From Ascaphus truei (lineage: Eukaryota > Chordata > Amphibia > Anura > Ascaphidae): 64,000 nt of DNA. Each line of letters begins with the position of its first letter. Within the stretch, counting starts at the first letter, position 1. Of the stretch, positions 9,740 through 20,700 are shown one piece after another. Position numbers and translations under genes: made by a program. The stretch is taken from NCBI GenBank assembly GCA_036426205.1, contig CM071567.1, positions 296,622,204 to 296,686,203 on the forward strand. The letters run 5' to 3'. The notes under the pieces were generated by a model. The model saw only the letters and a program-made list of their open reading frames with translations. It was not told where the DNA came from and did no database searches.

Positions 9740-10560
9740 AACAGAAGGGCACACCAACGCAGTCTGCATGGTGCAGTACTTTAAAATAAACATCCACACT
9801 TTCAAATCATATTGTCAATACCTTTCAACTCTCTCCTCCTGGCTTCCTTTCCCTACCACCTGCACTTTGCATGTGCCCACACACTGCACCACTATTTACA
9901 GATCTTTATCTCAGCAACTTCGACACCTCTCAATAAAAAAGCACTCCCATGAATCCTGTTTTTACCTCTTTTTCTCTGTCTCCTCCTTGCTGCTGGGGAT
10001 ATCACCCTAATCCTGCCATATACATATCTGCTCTTGCCAACACCTCCCTCCATCATCCGCCCTCCTAAGAGTGTTAACCCAATTTAATACCTATTGTCTC
10101 CCTTCCTTCTCTATTCTCTTCACCTGTGCCCTCTGGAATGTCCACTCTCTGACTAACAAGACCCTGGTTGTACATGGCATCTCCTGCTCTCACTCTCTTC
10201 CCCTCTTTTCTCTAACAGAAACCTGACTCTCACAACATGACCCTGCTGTGGAGGATGCTGTCTCCTATGGTTGTCTGTCTTTCTCTCACACTCCATGCCC
10301 CAATTGCTGGGGTGGAGATGTAGGTCTCCTCCTCTTCTCCATTGCCAATATCAGCTCTGCCCCATGCTTAGAGCTGTTTCATTATCTTCCTTTGAGGTTC
10401 ACTCTGTCTAGCTTTTCTATCCTCTCTATGTTTGGCACTCATATACAGACTACCTATATCTACAGCCTCTACATCCAACTTTCTCTCTGACTTTGAATCC
10501 TGGCTTTTGTTCTTTCTCTCGTCTGACTCTCCTATCCATTTACTGGAGGACTACAACTGT
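9740..10560 (+). pseudogene. L2-clade LINE fragment: 2A relic and endonuclease
   Basis: Second copy of the LINE family seen at 1-477. At about 9993-10018 GGGGATATCACC-CTAATCCTG is a decayed version of the 2A site (GDI.PNP with a 1-2 base deletion) after the same leucine-rich leader. From 10125 the frame reads CALWNVHSLTNKT, SLPLFSLTET, a TGA where tryptophan belongs, LSQHDPAVEDAVSYG, then CWGGDVGLLL: the first third of the endonuclease. It breaks off near 10560 at a PLE insertion. RT sequence of the same clade and strand reappears at 20009-20150, so PLE, CR1 and other insertions may lie within one old L2 copy. Confidence 0.75.
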
Positions 10561-10575
10561 CATTTTTTTATTTTA

Positions 10576-11861
10576 ACCCATAATTATTTCACTTTCAATT
10601 CACTTTTTTATAATCAAGTATGTGGAACCGCGATGGGCACCAGGTTTGCCCCAAGTTATGCAAACCTTTTTATGGACAGTTGGGAAGAAAGTTCAATTTG
10701 GAACAACTGTCCATAAGGGGCAGACCTGGTGCTCTGGAAACGTTATATAGACGACGTTATATTCATCTGGTCCGGCGGCGAAGCACTATTACAACACTTT
10801 TTTTCTTATTTGAATAGTAATGATAAAAATCTTGAGTTCACTTTTAAGCACAGTACAGAGCACATTGATTTTTTAGATTTAAATATTTATATCACCAATC
10901 ACACTGTACAAACTAAAACATACTTCAAGCCAGTGAAGGCAAATACCTACCTGAGAGCCGATAGTTCACATGACCCATTGTGGATAAAGAACATACCGAG
11001 GGGCCAGTTTCTCCGCTTGAGACGCAATTGTTCCGACATTGGTGACTTTGCGTTACAGGCGGAGGAACTGAAGTGCAAGTTTCTTAGTAGGAACTACCCA
11101 GAGCAACCTTTAGATGAGGTTATCAATCATGTTACCAACATGAAAAGAGAGGATCTTCTGGTTTATAAGAAAAAAGATTTGAAAAATATTTTTTTTGAAA
11201 AGGTCCCATTTATTACACAATATAATGGCATGGCACCAAAAATCAGAAAAATAATCAACAAACACTGGCCAATACTACTGAGGGATAGTGTCCTAGCAGG
11301 AGTTCTACCTGTGAAACCGCAAATTATATTTACTAGGGCGTCCAATCTAAAATCTAGGGTAGCTCCTAGTTGTCCACTGATTCATTTAAAAGAGAATAGA
11401 GCTGTGTTGAATAAGGTTTTTTTTTTAAATGCTCAAAGTGTATGGCGTGTGCATACAGTAGTAATGCTAAGAGTTTTAAATCTAACGTCACTAAGATAGA
11501 ACATCCTATCAAGTCACATATTAACTGTTATATGTGTTTTGTCATATATCTGCTACAATGTCCCTGTGGCCTGCAATATGTGGGAAGGACCGGAAGAACA
11601 TATCAGAGGAGAGTGTATGAACACATATACAATATCAAAAGAGGACTGATAACCCATAGCGTATCCCACCATTTCCTCACACATCATGATAAAAATCCTA
11701 GCGGTCTTAAATATCAAGCCATTGAGACAATTCCTGCTAGTGTAAGAGGTGGTGATAGATTACAAAAATCTAGTATGCGTGAGGCTTACTGGATATACGA
11801 GCTTAAAACATTATCACCTCAAGGGTTAAATATAGACTTTGAGTTAGGAGCGTTCTTATAA
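10576..11861 (+). pseudogene. PLE reverse transcriptase - GIY-YIG endonuclease, broken
   Basis: Starts inside RT with HNYFTFNSLFYNQVCGTAMG and FAPSYANLFM (motif B). A stop at about 10714 interrupts before KRYIDDVIFIW; YIDD is at 10744-10755. The frame is then open to 11499, including FLDLNIYI, PRGQFLRLRRNC and IRKIINKHWPIL, all typical PLE blocks. A frameshift near 11450 moves to 11442-11861, which has VIYLLQCPCGLQYVGRTGR and ends ELKTLSPQGLNIDFEL: the GIY-YIG nuclease with its CCGLxYVGxT region. RT plus this nuclease mediate PLE insertion. About half of the usual 800-residue protein is missing at the front. Confidence 0.9.
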
Positions 11862-11907
11862 CATCAGGCGTATGTTTTCTTTTATTCCTGCACCCTTTGA
11901 ATGGGAC

Positions 11908-11951
<44 letters not shown>

Positions 11952-12204
11952 TTATGTATTTTTATCTACTCTACTGTTTATTGCCTATGCCATTAACCTT
12001 ATCCATCCACTATCTTATCTGTTTTTATGTCATGTTAAATGTTGTGTCATGTTGTTTTTTATTTTTTTGTTTGCAAAGCTGAATCAAATGTCAGTGATTT
12101 ACTAAGCTAATTGGTGTATCCCCTTGACTGCCCTGATTGACAGACCAATCGGAGCCAAGCTAAGGATATATATACCTGGGCTCACTGCCATAACTTTATA
12201 TCCC

Positions 12205-12240
12205 CTGAGGAAGTGTGGTCACACACACGAAACGCGTAGG
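12205..12240 (+). ncRNA. hammerhead-ribozyme-like core (PLE copy 2)
   Basis: CTGAGGA, stem II GTGTG-GTCA-CACAC (five perfect pairs), then ACGAAACGCG: CUGANGA with N=G and a GAAAC box. It lies about 340 bases after the stop codon of the PLE ORF. Confidence 0.65.
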
Positions 12241-12530
12241 GCTATTTTATTTTATTTTGGACATTTTTGCTGAATACAAGCTGTAGTATCGCTGAGAGAG
12301 ACTATTTAAGATAGTGATTTTTTGAGGCATTTGTGTTATTTAGTCCACCATTATTTTATCATTATTGTACTAATAAAGTTATATTTTAAATACATAATCA
12401 TCACATCAGTTGGGAGTGCTAAACTAGGGGCCTTCTTTTTCCTACACCTATGTTCTTTCATAGGAGTCCCTTCTACATATATTATTAGTCCCAGCACCCC
12501 AACTTTATTCTAGACAGTAGCTAGAGTGTT

Positions 12531-12895
12531 CCTCACGAGCAAATACCCAGTATGTACCTGGCAGATACCTGGAATGCGCCGCTCCTCACCTCTGACAAGC
12601 CCCGTTGAGTTTGCCTTCCCAGCCTGGGTTCATGCCTGGCTGACGGGCGGCTGATCTGTTAAATGATAATGATTAGGATTTAATAGGCTGCAATGCTTCG
12701 CGTGTCTACCAGATGGCATAAATTCATGAATTGTAATGCAGTATATATTAATATATTCTGTGCAGTATTGCAGCCAGCGGGAATAAAATGCTTCAATCCC
12801 TGCCTGAAAATACCTCAATGCACTCGGGCAGAAAACAGTCACAAACCTCAATACACCCGGGTATACCCGAATTCGTGGGACTAGCCGAGCTCGAA
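12531..12895. other. unassigned segment between PLE and CR1
   Basis: No coding signal. Contains CpG-bearing GC-rich patches (CACCCGGGTATACCCGAATTC) unlike the flanks and TATATTAATATATT. May be a piece of a non-autonomous element; nothing decisive seen. Confidence 0.4.
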
Positions 12896-12909
12896 TAAAG
12901 TGTGTCGCC

Positions 12910-13098
12910 AGTGTAGTACCTAGGTTAATGCATGGCTAAGAAAGTGGTGCAGGAAGGAGGGGTTTGGGTTTTTAGAGCACTGGGACTCCTTTTCTGAGAG
13001 GTGCCATCTATATTCTAGGGACGGATTGCACCTCAATGAAGGGGGATCTTCTGTGCTAAGGGGTAGAATGCTAAAAAGGTTGGAGGAGATTTTAAACT
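12910..13098 (+). pseudogene. CR1 ORF1 C-terminal esterase fragment
   Basis: Translation gives MAKKVVQEGGVWVFRALG, then after a break RDGLHLNEGGSSVLRGRMLK. The RDGLHL block is the final catalytic D-x-x-H region of the SGNH-type esterase found in CR1 ORF1. It ends with TAG a few bases before ORF2 starts at 13102, the normal close spacing. Frame broken around 12990. Confidence 0.65.
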
Positions 13099-13101
13099 AG
13101 G

Positions 13102-14453
13102 ATGGAGGTGGAGGGGAATGAAACAGATAATGAACTAAATAGATTAGAGGAGGATACAAGGTGGTATGGAATTAGAAGGGGGGAAAGTGCAAGTTTGACA
13201 AGCAGTGAGACAACCATAGTAAATACAGATAATACTAGAAAACTTCTAAAGACTAAACCAAGTGGGTGCAAAAAGGAAGGAGCAGATAAGATAATAGCAC
13301 AGGCTGAAAAAAAACTTAAATGCATGCTTGCTAATGCAAGAAGCCTGACAGATAAAATGGGGGAGCTTGAATTAATAGCTGCAAGGGAGCAGTATGATAT
13401 CATTGGCATTACTGAAACATGGTGGGATGAAACTCATGACTGGGCAGTTCATTTAGAGGGTTAATCCCTTTTTCAGAAGGATCGAACAAATAGAAGGGGA
13501 GGTGGAGTATGTCTATATGTTAAACCAGATCTAAAACCTATTATAAGGTATTAATATAATAATGTCTATGAAGGGAATGATGAAAACGTAGAGACTTTGT
13601 GGATAGAAATTAGCAGTGGAGGTAAAAGTATAAAGAAAATGTTCGTGGGAATAGGCTATAAACCACCAAATATCTGTGAGATTGAGGAATCTAAAATACT
13701 TTTGCAAATGGAGAAGGCATCAAAACTGGGTCATGTTTGCATACTGGTGGATTTTAATTATCCAGACATAGACTGGGGCAATGAGATAAGCATTGCAACA
13801 AAAGGAAACAGGTTTTTGTGGGTGCTTAAAGACAATTATATGACCCAGATTATTGAGGTACCAACCAGGAGAGGGGCAGTACTGGATTTGGTCATATCAA
13901 ACAATGTAGAAGTAATAACAAATATTCAAGTCCTGGAACATTTGGGTAACAGTGATCATAACATGGTCTCTTTTGAAATAAATTATCAAAAAACAGAATA
14001 CTTGGGTTCAACAAAGACCTTAAACTTTAGAAAGGCAGATTGTAATAAACTGAGGTCTAATCTACAAATAATACACTGGGATGATGTTTTTGAATCGAAA
14101 AATGTAGAAGATAAATGGGAAGTCTTTAAAACATTGTTAGAAAAGCACACTTATCAGTGTATACCCTTGGGTAATAAGTATAAAAGAATTAAGTCAAAAC
14201 CAATGTGGCTAAATAAACAGGTGGGGAGGAAATGGACAAGAAGAGGAAGGCGTTTAGATTCTTTAAGTCAGAAGGGACGGAGACATCGTATCAGAATTAT
14301 AAGGAATGTAACAAAAATTGCAAAAGGGCAATCAAATTAGCAAAAATGGATAATGAAAAAAGGATTGCAATAGCAAGTAAGGTGAACCCTAAAAAGTTCT
14401 TTAAGTACCTTAATAACAAAAAAATGAGAAAAGAAAATATAGGACCCTTTTAG
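13102..14453 (+). pseudogene. CR1 ORF2 endonuclease domain
   Basis: From ATG 13102 the frame reaches LKCMLANARSLTDKMGELEL and YDIIGITETWWDE, the first endonuclease blocks. Stops occur at about 13462 and 13552, after which the same phase continues 13597-14340 with FVGIGYKPPN, VDFNYPDIDW (normally GDFN) and LGNSDHNMVSFEI, the SDH block with catalytic aspartate and histidine. A frameshift near 14230 moves to 14232-14453 (KLAKMDNEKRIA, NPKKFFKYLNNK), the linker to RT. AP-type endonuclease nicks the target. Substitution of G by V in VDFN and the stops show inactivity. Confidence 0.9.
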
Positions 14454-14589
14454 TGTGAGATGGGTAGGCAGATTATTGGAGATAAGGAAAAAGCAGAGGT
14501 ATAAAACAAATTCTTTGCCTCTGTGTTTACCAGGGAAGAATCAAGTTCAATAGTAGTGCCGCAGGAGGAAGCCACAACCGCCATATTAA

Positions 14590-16100
14590 TGAACAATTAG
14601 TTAACTGAGGAGGATGTTCATAAGTGACTCGAAAAAATTAAAGTAAATAAGGCACCTGGCCCCGATGTCATACATCCAAGAGTTCTCAAGGCGTTAAATT
14701 CAGTAATAGCCAAACAATTATATTTAATATTCAAGGACTCCATTTCCACAGGCTCAGTACCACAAGATTGGCGTAAAGCAGATATGGTGCCTATAATTAA
14801 AAAGGGAGCTAGATCACAACCGGGGAATTACAGACCTGTAAGCCTGATTTCAATAGTGGGGAAACTACTTGAAGGTTTAATGCGGGATAATATTGAGGAA
14901 TACCTAATGAAAAACAAAATTATTAGTAATGGTCAGCATGAATTTATGAAGGATATATCATGCCAAACTAACCTTATTTGTTTCTTTGAAGAGGTAAGTA
15001 GGAATTTAGACCAGGGTAATGCAGTTGATGTGGTCTACTTTGATTTTGCAAAGGCTTTTGATGCGGTTCCACACGAGGTTGGTGTACAAAAGAAAGCAAA
15101 CTGGACTGTAAAAATATGTGCACTTGGATTGAAAACTGGTTGAAGGACAGACAACAGAGGGTTGTCATAAATAGAACTTTTTCAGGTTGGGCTAAGGTCG
15201 TGAGTGGAGTACCTCAGGGATCGGTACTTGGACCCTTGCTTTTTAACTTGTTTATTAATGACCTTGCGGTTGGCATCGAGAGCAAAGTCTCCATCTTTGC
15301 TGATGATACTAAATTGTGTAAGGTAGTAGAATCAGAGCAGGATGTAATTTCTCTCCAGAAGACTTGGAGAGACTGGAAACTTGGGCAGGTAAAAATGGCA
15401 GATGAGGTTTAATACAGATAAATGTAAGGTTATGCATTTGGGAAGCAAGAATAAACAGGCGACTTACAAAATAAATGGGGATAAATTGGAGGAATCCTTG
15501 ATGGAGAAGGATTTAGGAGTGCTTGTAGACAGCAGGTTTAGCAATAGTGCCCACAGTCAGGCATTAGCTGCAAATGCAAACAAGATCTTATCTTGCATTA
15601 AACGGTCAATGGATGGAATGGAAGTAAACATAATTATACCCCTTTACAAAGCATTAGTAAGACCACCCTTGAATATGGAGTACAATTTTGGGCACCACTC
15701 CTTAGAAAAGACATTATGGAACTAGAAAGAGTGCAAAGAAGTGACACCAAATTGATACAATTGGTGGACAATCTAACTTATGAGGAGAGGCAAGCTAAAT
15801 TAGATTTATTTACATAAGAAAAGAGGCGTCTAAGAGGGGATATGATAACTATATACAAATATATTCGGGACAGTACAAAGAGCTTTCAAAAGAACTATTC
15901 ATCCCAAGGGCAGTGCAAAGGTCACCGGATCATCCCTCAAGGTTGTAGGAAAGGAGATTTCAAAAGCAACAAAGGAAAGGGTTCTTTATTATAAGGGCAG
16001 TTAAAATGTGGAATTCATTACCCATGGAGACTGTGATGGCAGATACAATAGATTTGTTAAAAAAAAGGTTGGACATCTTTTTAGGGATTTATACAGGGAT
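14590..16100 (+). pseudogene. CR1 ORF2 reverse transcriptase and C-terminus
   Basis: Blocks in order: VNKAPGPDVIHPRVLKAL (about 14640), VPIIKKG and NYRPVSLISIVGKLLEGL (14784 on), YFDFAKAFDAVPHE (motif A), then shifted phase SGVPQGSVLGPLLFNLFIND (motif B) and FADD at 15296-15307 (catalytic motif C). 15402-15725 holds FNTDKCKVMHLG and LGVLVDSRF. The C-terminal part (TYEERQAKLDLF, RRLRGDMITIYKYIR, KMWNSLP) runs to about 16090. The piece around 15080 lacks some bases between DAVPHE and the next block. At least three frameshifts and one stop. Typical CR1 RT that primes on nicked target DNA. Confidence 0.92.
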
Positions 16101-16101
16101 A

Positions 16102-16870
16102 ATAGAATTAAAAAAATTAATTGGTAGAACAGCAGGAACCAAAAAAAGCACCGATCAACTCACCAGAGGTAGAAAAAATAAAAAAAGTTTATTAAATCAC
16201 ATACTAAAAAACAAAAAAACAAACTGACATAAAAACAATTCCTCCTACACTTTTCAGGCTCTCCAGCCCTTTCTCAAGGAGTATAATAGGGGTCTGATGA
16301 AATGATGTATATATAGCCCCTCCTCTGAACTCCCAAACACCTGAAACATATACAGGTGGTTGAAACATATATATTAACCCTAGACTGTGTATAGGTCTCC
16401 ATGTTCATAATTGATAGGAAAAAAGATGGGTTCAAACTATACTAGAATATGTATCAATAGATAGTTAAACAAAATGGACAAAGGGATCTACAATATAAGT
16501 AGATCCAATGTCACACAAACAAGGATTGATACAAACTAGCATCAAATGGAAATATATCCTAATAGATAATTGACTAAACTACCCTTTTCACATGATAGAC
16601 CAAGACACATATCAACATATTGATTGCACAAACATAAGAATACTGGCATAACATCAATAGTATAATGAACGTGATACAAGAGAAGATGTTGAAAAATATA
16701 TAAAATAATATGCATAAGAAAACTATACATAAAAAATATATGTTTGGACATAAGATAAAGAAACAAAAGAAGAGAAGCTGAAGAGACAAACCTATTAATG
16801 AAATACTAATTTCAACAAAAGGGAAGATAATAAACAAGCCCTGTTAGTGCAATCTATGAACTGCAAAATT
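16102..16870 (-). repeat. left inverted pseudo-LTR of PLE copy 3
   Basis: Reverse complement of 18450-19224 over about 770 bases at high identity; for example the minus-strand frame 16574-16837 and the plus-strand frame 18478-18741 encode the same 87 residues with two differences. Includes a mutated hammerhead-like core at 16241-16279 (GAAAAGTG instead of GAAACGCG). Confidence 0.9.
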
Positions 16871-16919
16871 TATTCTTGATAGTATACATTTTTTACTCCA
16901 TCACAATTATTTTTCTTTT

Positions 16920-18191
16920 ATGGGCACTTTTTATCTCCAGACACGTGGGACGGCCATGGGTACATGCTTCGCACCATCCTATGCGAATCTCTTCATGGGG
17001 TGGTGGGAGGAGTCCCGCGTGTTTGGAGATATGAATCCCTATCTTCATCACATACACTTTTATCGTCGATATATTGACGACTTGTTGTTGATATGGAATG
17101 GTTCCACGGAACAACTGATGGCCTTTTTTGACTATATCAACAACAACTCGTTCAATCTCACCTTCACTTTACAACACCATTCACACCATATATATTATTT
17201 GGATCTCAAATTATTTGTTGGTCTTGATCGATTAGTTCATACAGATATTTATAGAAAAGATCACTCTAGAAACACTCTTCTTCATGCACATAGTGCACAT
17301 AGTCACACTCTTTTCAGAGGAATACCGTATGGCCAGTTCATACGCCTACGCCGTCAGAGAGCTATAGAGTTCACTAATCGTTTTCGTGCTAGAGGATATA
17401 ATCAAAAAAATTTGATGGTGGCCAATCTTAATGCCCTCAACCAAAACAGAGAGGAGATGTTGGATGGCAGCCAGGTTTCTCTGAAACGAGGTAAACAAGA
17501 CAAAATTAGATCTGACCTGGATTCTCCTTATTTTATAACCACATTTAGCAACCAAGCTTATGCGATTAAACACATAATTAACAAACATTGGTCCATTCTC
17601 AATGTTGATCCTCTTTTGAAAGATATAACAACAATGACTCCCAAATTTGTTTTTAAAAAATTACCAACATTGGATAATATCATCTCTCCAAGTGTAATCA
17701 AAACAGATAAAACTCGTTCCAAAAGAGAATTTTTTCCAAAATTGACAGGATGCTATCCTTGCAATAGATGCAAAATGTGTCCATATGTAACCAAGATAAT
17801 AATTTTTTCAGATATGGAGAATACCAGGTCATATAACATAACTACCTTTATCAATTGTAACACGGATTTTGTTATCTATATGCTTATATGCGGTTGTAAC
17901 AAAAGATACATTGGTCTTACGTCTCGTATGTTTAAGATCCTAGTAATGGAACACATGAGACTTATTCTAAAACGAGACAAAGTGCATCCTGTGTCCAAAC
18001 ACTTTGATACATGTCAAAATGGTTCTCTTGTCAATTTTAAATGTGTTGCCATTGAAACTGTTCAGGTTCATAGCCGTGGAGGTGACAGAACCAATGCATT
18101 ATACAGGAGAGAGGCCCATTGGATTTTCTCTTTAAATACTCTTATCCCAAATGGGTTAAATACACATTGGGATTTGAAATATTTTTTATGA
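16920..18191 (+). CDS. PLE RT (C-terminal part) and GIY-YIG endonuclease
   Basis: 423 codons without a stop, the longest intact frame in the window. It opens within RT motif B: RGTAMGTCFAPSYANLFM at residues about 9-26. YIDD is at residues 51-54 (17070-17081). Then YLDLKLFV, IPYGQFIRLRR, HIINKHWSIL and PKFVFKKLPTL follow in the usual PLE order. A cysteine set, GCYPCNRCKMCPYV near residue 280, precedes the nuclease; residues about 315-340 are VIYMLICGCNKRYIGLTSR (GIY-YIG). It ends LIPNGLNTHWDLKYFL. The N-terminal 350-400 residues are missing because the inverted repeat joins upstream, so the protein cannot be active as it stands. Lack of stops suggests a fairly recent insertion. Confidence 0.92.
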   Translation: MGTFYLQTRGTAMGTCFAPSYANLFMGWWEESRVFGDMNPYLHHIHFYRRYIDDLLLIWNGSTEQLMAFFDYINNNSFNLTFTLQHHSHHIYYLDLKLFVGLDRLVHTDIYRKDHSRNTLLHAHSAHSHTLFRGIPYGQFIRLRRQRAIEFTNRFRARGYNQKNLMVANLNALNQNREEMLDGSQVSLKRGKQDKIRSDLDSPYFITTFSNQAYAIKHIINKHWSILNVDPLLKDITTMTPKFVFKKLPTLDNIISPSVIKTDKTRSKREFFPKLTGCYPCNRCKMCPYVTKIIIFSDMENTRSYNITTFINCNTDFVIYMLICGCNKRYIGLTSRMFKILVMEHMRLILKRDKVHPVSKHFDTCQNGSLVNFKCVAIETVQVHSRGGDRTNALYRREAHWIFSLNTLIPNGLNTHWDLKYFL

Positions 18192-18449
18192 TCTAAGTTT
18201 ATTTTTTCCTTTTGGGTACTCTCTCACGTTATACTGCATTGGTTCCTCACCCATACTTCATTATATATAACATTCAATTGTTTAAATTTAACTTTTTAAG
18301 TTTTTCTGATCTCTGTGTGTTGTCTTTGGGCTGTTGAGTTATATCATATGATAATATGCATAATCCAATAATAATATATTTAATTGATGTAATTCTAAAT
18401 ATATTTGTTTCCTATGAGGGGATTTTGTATCTTCTCATTGGTGCAATTT

Positions 18450-19224
18450 TGCAGTACATAGATTGCACTAACAGGGCTTGTTTATTATCTTCCCTTTTGT
18501 TGAAATTAGTATTTCATTAACAGGTTTGTCTCTTCAGCTTCTCTTCTTTTGTTTCTTTATCTTATGTCCAAACATATATTTTTTATGTATAGTTTTCTTA
18601 TGCATATTATTTTATATCTTTTTCAACATCTTCTCTTGTATCACGTTCATTATACTATTGATGTTATGCCAGTATTCTTATGTTTGTGCAATCAATATGT
18701 TGATATGTGTCTTGGTCTCTCATGTGAAAAGGGTAGTTTAGTCAATTATCTATTAGGATATATTTCCATTTGATGCTAGTTTGTATCAATCCTTGTTTGT
18801 GTGACATTGGATCTACTTATATTATAGATCCCTTTGTCCATTTTGTTTAACTATCTATTGATACATATTCTAGTATAGTTTGAACCCATCCTTTTTCCTA
18901 TCAATTATGAACATGGAGACCTATACAAAGTCTAGGGTTAATATATATGTTTCAATCACCTGTATATGTTTCAGGTGTTTGGGAGTTCAGAGGAGGGGCT
19001 ATATATACATCATTTCATCAGACCCCTATTAAACTCCTTGAGAAAGGGCTGGAGAGCCTGAAACGCGTAGGAGGAATTGTTTTTATGTCAGTTTTTTGTT
19101 TTTTAGTATGTGATTTAATAAACTTTTTTTTATTTTTTCTACCTCTGGTGAGTTGATCGGTGCTTTTTTTGGTTCCTGCTGTTCTACCAATTTATTTTTT
19201 GAATTCTATTATTCCACGATTGGA
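18450..19224 (+). repeat. right pseudo-LTR of PLE copy 3
   Basis: Mate of 16102-16870. Carries the hammerhead-like motif at 19037-19073 and ends in TTCTACCAATTTATTTTTTGAATTCTATTATTCC. Open frames in it (18478-18773) are shadows of the repeat. Confidence 0.9.
19037..19073 (+). ncRNA. degenerate hammerhead-like core (PLE copy 3)
   Basis: CTTGAGA, stem GGCT-GGAG-AGCC, TGAAACGCGTAGG. The first box departs from CUGANGA by a U insertion, the stem and GAAAC box are kept. The position relative to the ORF equals that at 12205. Likely a relic or a divergent form. Confidence 0.45.
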
Positions 19225-19745
19225 GTGACGCACTTCCGCAGTGCAGGTTCTGGCAATTCGCTACGCATCACGGGAGAACGCCGACAGGAGACGGGCATCT
19301 CCACGTCATTAGCCTGGAGCTTTCCCGGACGGTCTGAGGCTCCGGTCATTGCCACGGCTTCAGCACGCAGGATCTCAAAGGCTACACCAACAAGGATTCA
19401 GGTATTTACAAAAATACCTCTGGATATCATGGGATGCAGAATTAGGACTGAGAAATATATGCTAATTGAGTTACTAGGGGCACGGTTCAAGGCTGGCTCC
19501 AGTTTCTCCAGCAATTCTCTTATTTGGTCCATCTTTCCCTTCCAGTCAGTTTCCTTACAGCTATATTATATTCGATGTTATCTGCCTATGATTTCTTACC
19601 TGAATTGCTACGGATTTAGAACCATATTGGACTTTATATACTTTATATATTTTTTTCATCTGGGTCTCTCAGCATTTGTCTTAGAGTCTCTACATTGCTA
19701 TTCTTGGAGCTGGGAGTAGTTACTTACATAGGATATACAGGGATA

Positions 19746-20008
19746 TACCAAATAAGTAAACATGGGAAGGATGTTGATCCAGGGAGTAATCTGATTGCCA
19801 ATTCTTGGAGTCAGGAAGGAATTTATTTTCCCCCTAATGAGATATTATTGGATGAGATGTCACTGGGGTTTTTTGTTTGCCTTCCTCTGGATCAATAAGC
19901 AAGTATAGATATATTATAAAGTATCTGTTGCTATATTTAGGATAGGTTGAACTTGATGGACGCATGTCTTTTTTCAACCTCATCTACTATGTAACTATGT
20001 AACTATGC
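19746..20008 (+). mobile_element. CR1 3' UTR and terminal repeats
   Basis: Contains GGATGTTGATCCAGGGAG, TTGGAGTCAGGAAGGAATTT and GGTTGAACTTGATGGACGC, blocks I know from frog CR1 tails, and ends with TATGTAACTATGTAACTATG, the short terminal repeat of CR1. A second relic of the same tail is at 58005-58072. Confidence 0.85.
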
Positions 20009-20150
20009 AACTACCATCCTGTTTCCCTCCTTGTTTTGCCTCCAACTTGCTAGAATGTCTCGTGTTCACCTGCATTCAATTTTCTTAATTCCCATGCCCT
20101 TCTGGCTCCCTTACAATCTGTCTTTCATACAGCTCATATCCGCAAAGCAG
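20009..20150 (+). pseudogene. L2-clade RT fragment
   Basis: Translation (with frame changes) gives YHPVSLL, SRVHLHSIFLIPMPF or in the better phase FLNSHALLAPLQS, the RT block following the NYRPVSLL motif in L2-type LINEs. Starts exactly after the CR1 tail, as if CR1 had inserted in it; see 9740-10560. Confidence 0.6.
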
Positions 20151-20199
20151 GGGATCGGTGGAATGCAACAAAAGGAGAGACAGAAATTGACAAAGAACA

Positions 20200-20700
20200 A
20201 TATTACAGGGATAACTTTTTATTTATTTCTTTATTTATTTATAAAATGTTTTACAAGAAGTAATACATTGAGAGTTACCTCTTGTTTTCAAGTATGTCTT
20301 TGGCACAGAGTTATGGTGACAAATACATGGTTAGAAATACATAGTTACATTAAATGAGAAGGGTTATACATTATATACAAGACATTGCATGCACAGTATG
20401 AGATTATATATGTTATAGACGTATGTAACAATTACAGACCAGATTAAAATGAGAGACAGCTTTAATATTGAAAGAACTTAGACTGGTGATGGCTGTGAGA
20501 GTCTCCGGTAGATTGTTTCAGTTGTGAGGTGCACGGTAAGAGATGGAGGAGTGGCCGGATACTTTGTTAAGCCTGTGTTGATTGGAAGCTCAGTCGATGT
20601 TAGACCTTCAAAGTTTATACTTACAAACCAGGAGAGTAATAGGTCATATCCAAAACCGTGGCAGATGTGGATGGGAATGGTGTACACTCGTTCTGGTGAT
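20200..20700 (-). mobile_element. L2-clade LINE 3' end, minus strand
   Basis: Minus strand: 20478-20687 encodes LTVHLTTETIYRRLSQPSPV, an L2 ORF2 C-terminal stretch, followed by the 3' UTR with GACATACTTGAAAACAAGAG, GTAACTCTCAATGTATTACTT and the tail TAAAACATTTTATAAATAAATAAA near 20215-20250. Opposite in strand to the fragment at 20009. Confidence 0.7.

Larger units (their letters stand above)
10561..12530 (+). mobile_element. 5'-truncated Penelope-like element (copy 2)
   Basis: Contains the last part of the RT, the GIY-YIG endonuclease and a 3' pseudo-LTR-like tail with a hammerhead-like motif (12205-12240). It abuts the L2 fragment at about 10560. The tail includes a (TA)n tract at 11915-11938. 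The right limit near 12530 is approximate. Confidence 0.75.
16102..19734 (+). mobile_element. Penelope-like element with inverted pseudo-LTRs (copy 3)
   Basis: Flanked by ATACAGGGATA on each side. It starts with an inverted copy (16102-16870) of the sequence 18450-19224; the coding frame 16920-18191 lies between. About 510 bases (19225-19734) follow the right repeat and have no mate at the left. Inverted, unequal terminal repeats with an unpaired tail and 10-15 bp duplications are known PLE traits. Confidence 0.88.
12896..20008 (+). mobile_element. CR1 LINE, interrupted by a PLE
   Basis: ORF1 end with an esterase block (12910-13098), ORF2 endonuclease and RT (13102-16100), then PLE copy 3 (16102-19734), then the CR1 3' UTR (19746-20008). 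The two halves share an 11-bp target duplication ATACAGGGATA (16091-16101 and 19735-19745), which places the PLE insertion after CR1. Without the PLE the CR1 is about 3.5 kb and lacks most of ORF1. Confidence 0.85.

Noticed and set aside
16542..16837. Hydrophobic ORFs in both terminal repeats of PLE copy 3 (also 18478-18773)
   Set aside because: They overlap each other in different phases, are pure Phe/Ile/Leu-rich products of AT-rich sequence, and have no start context; not membrane proteins.
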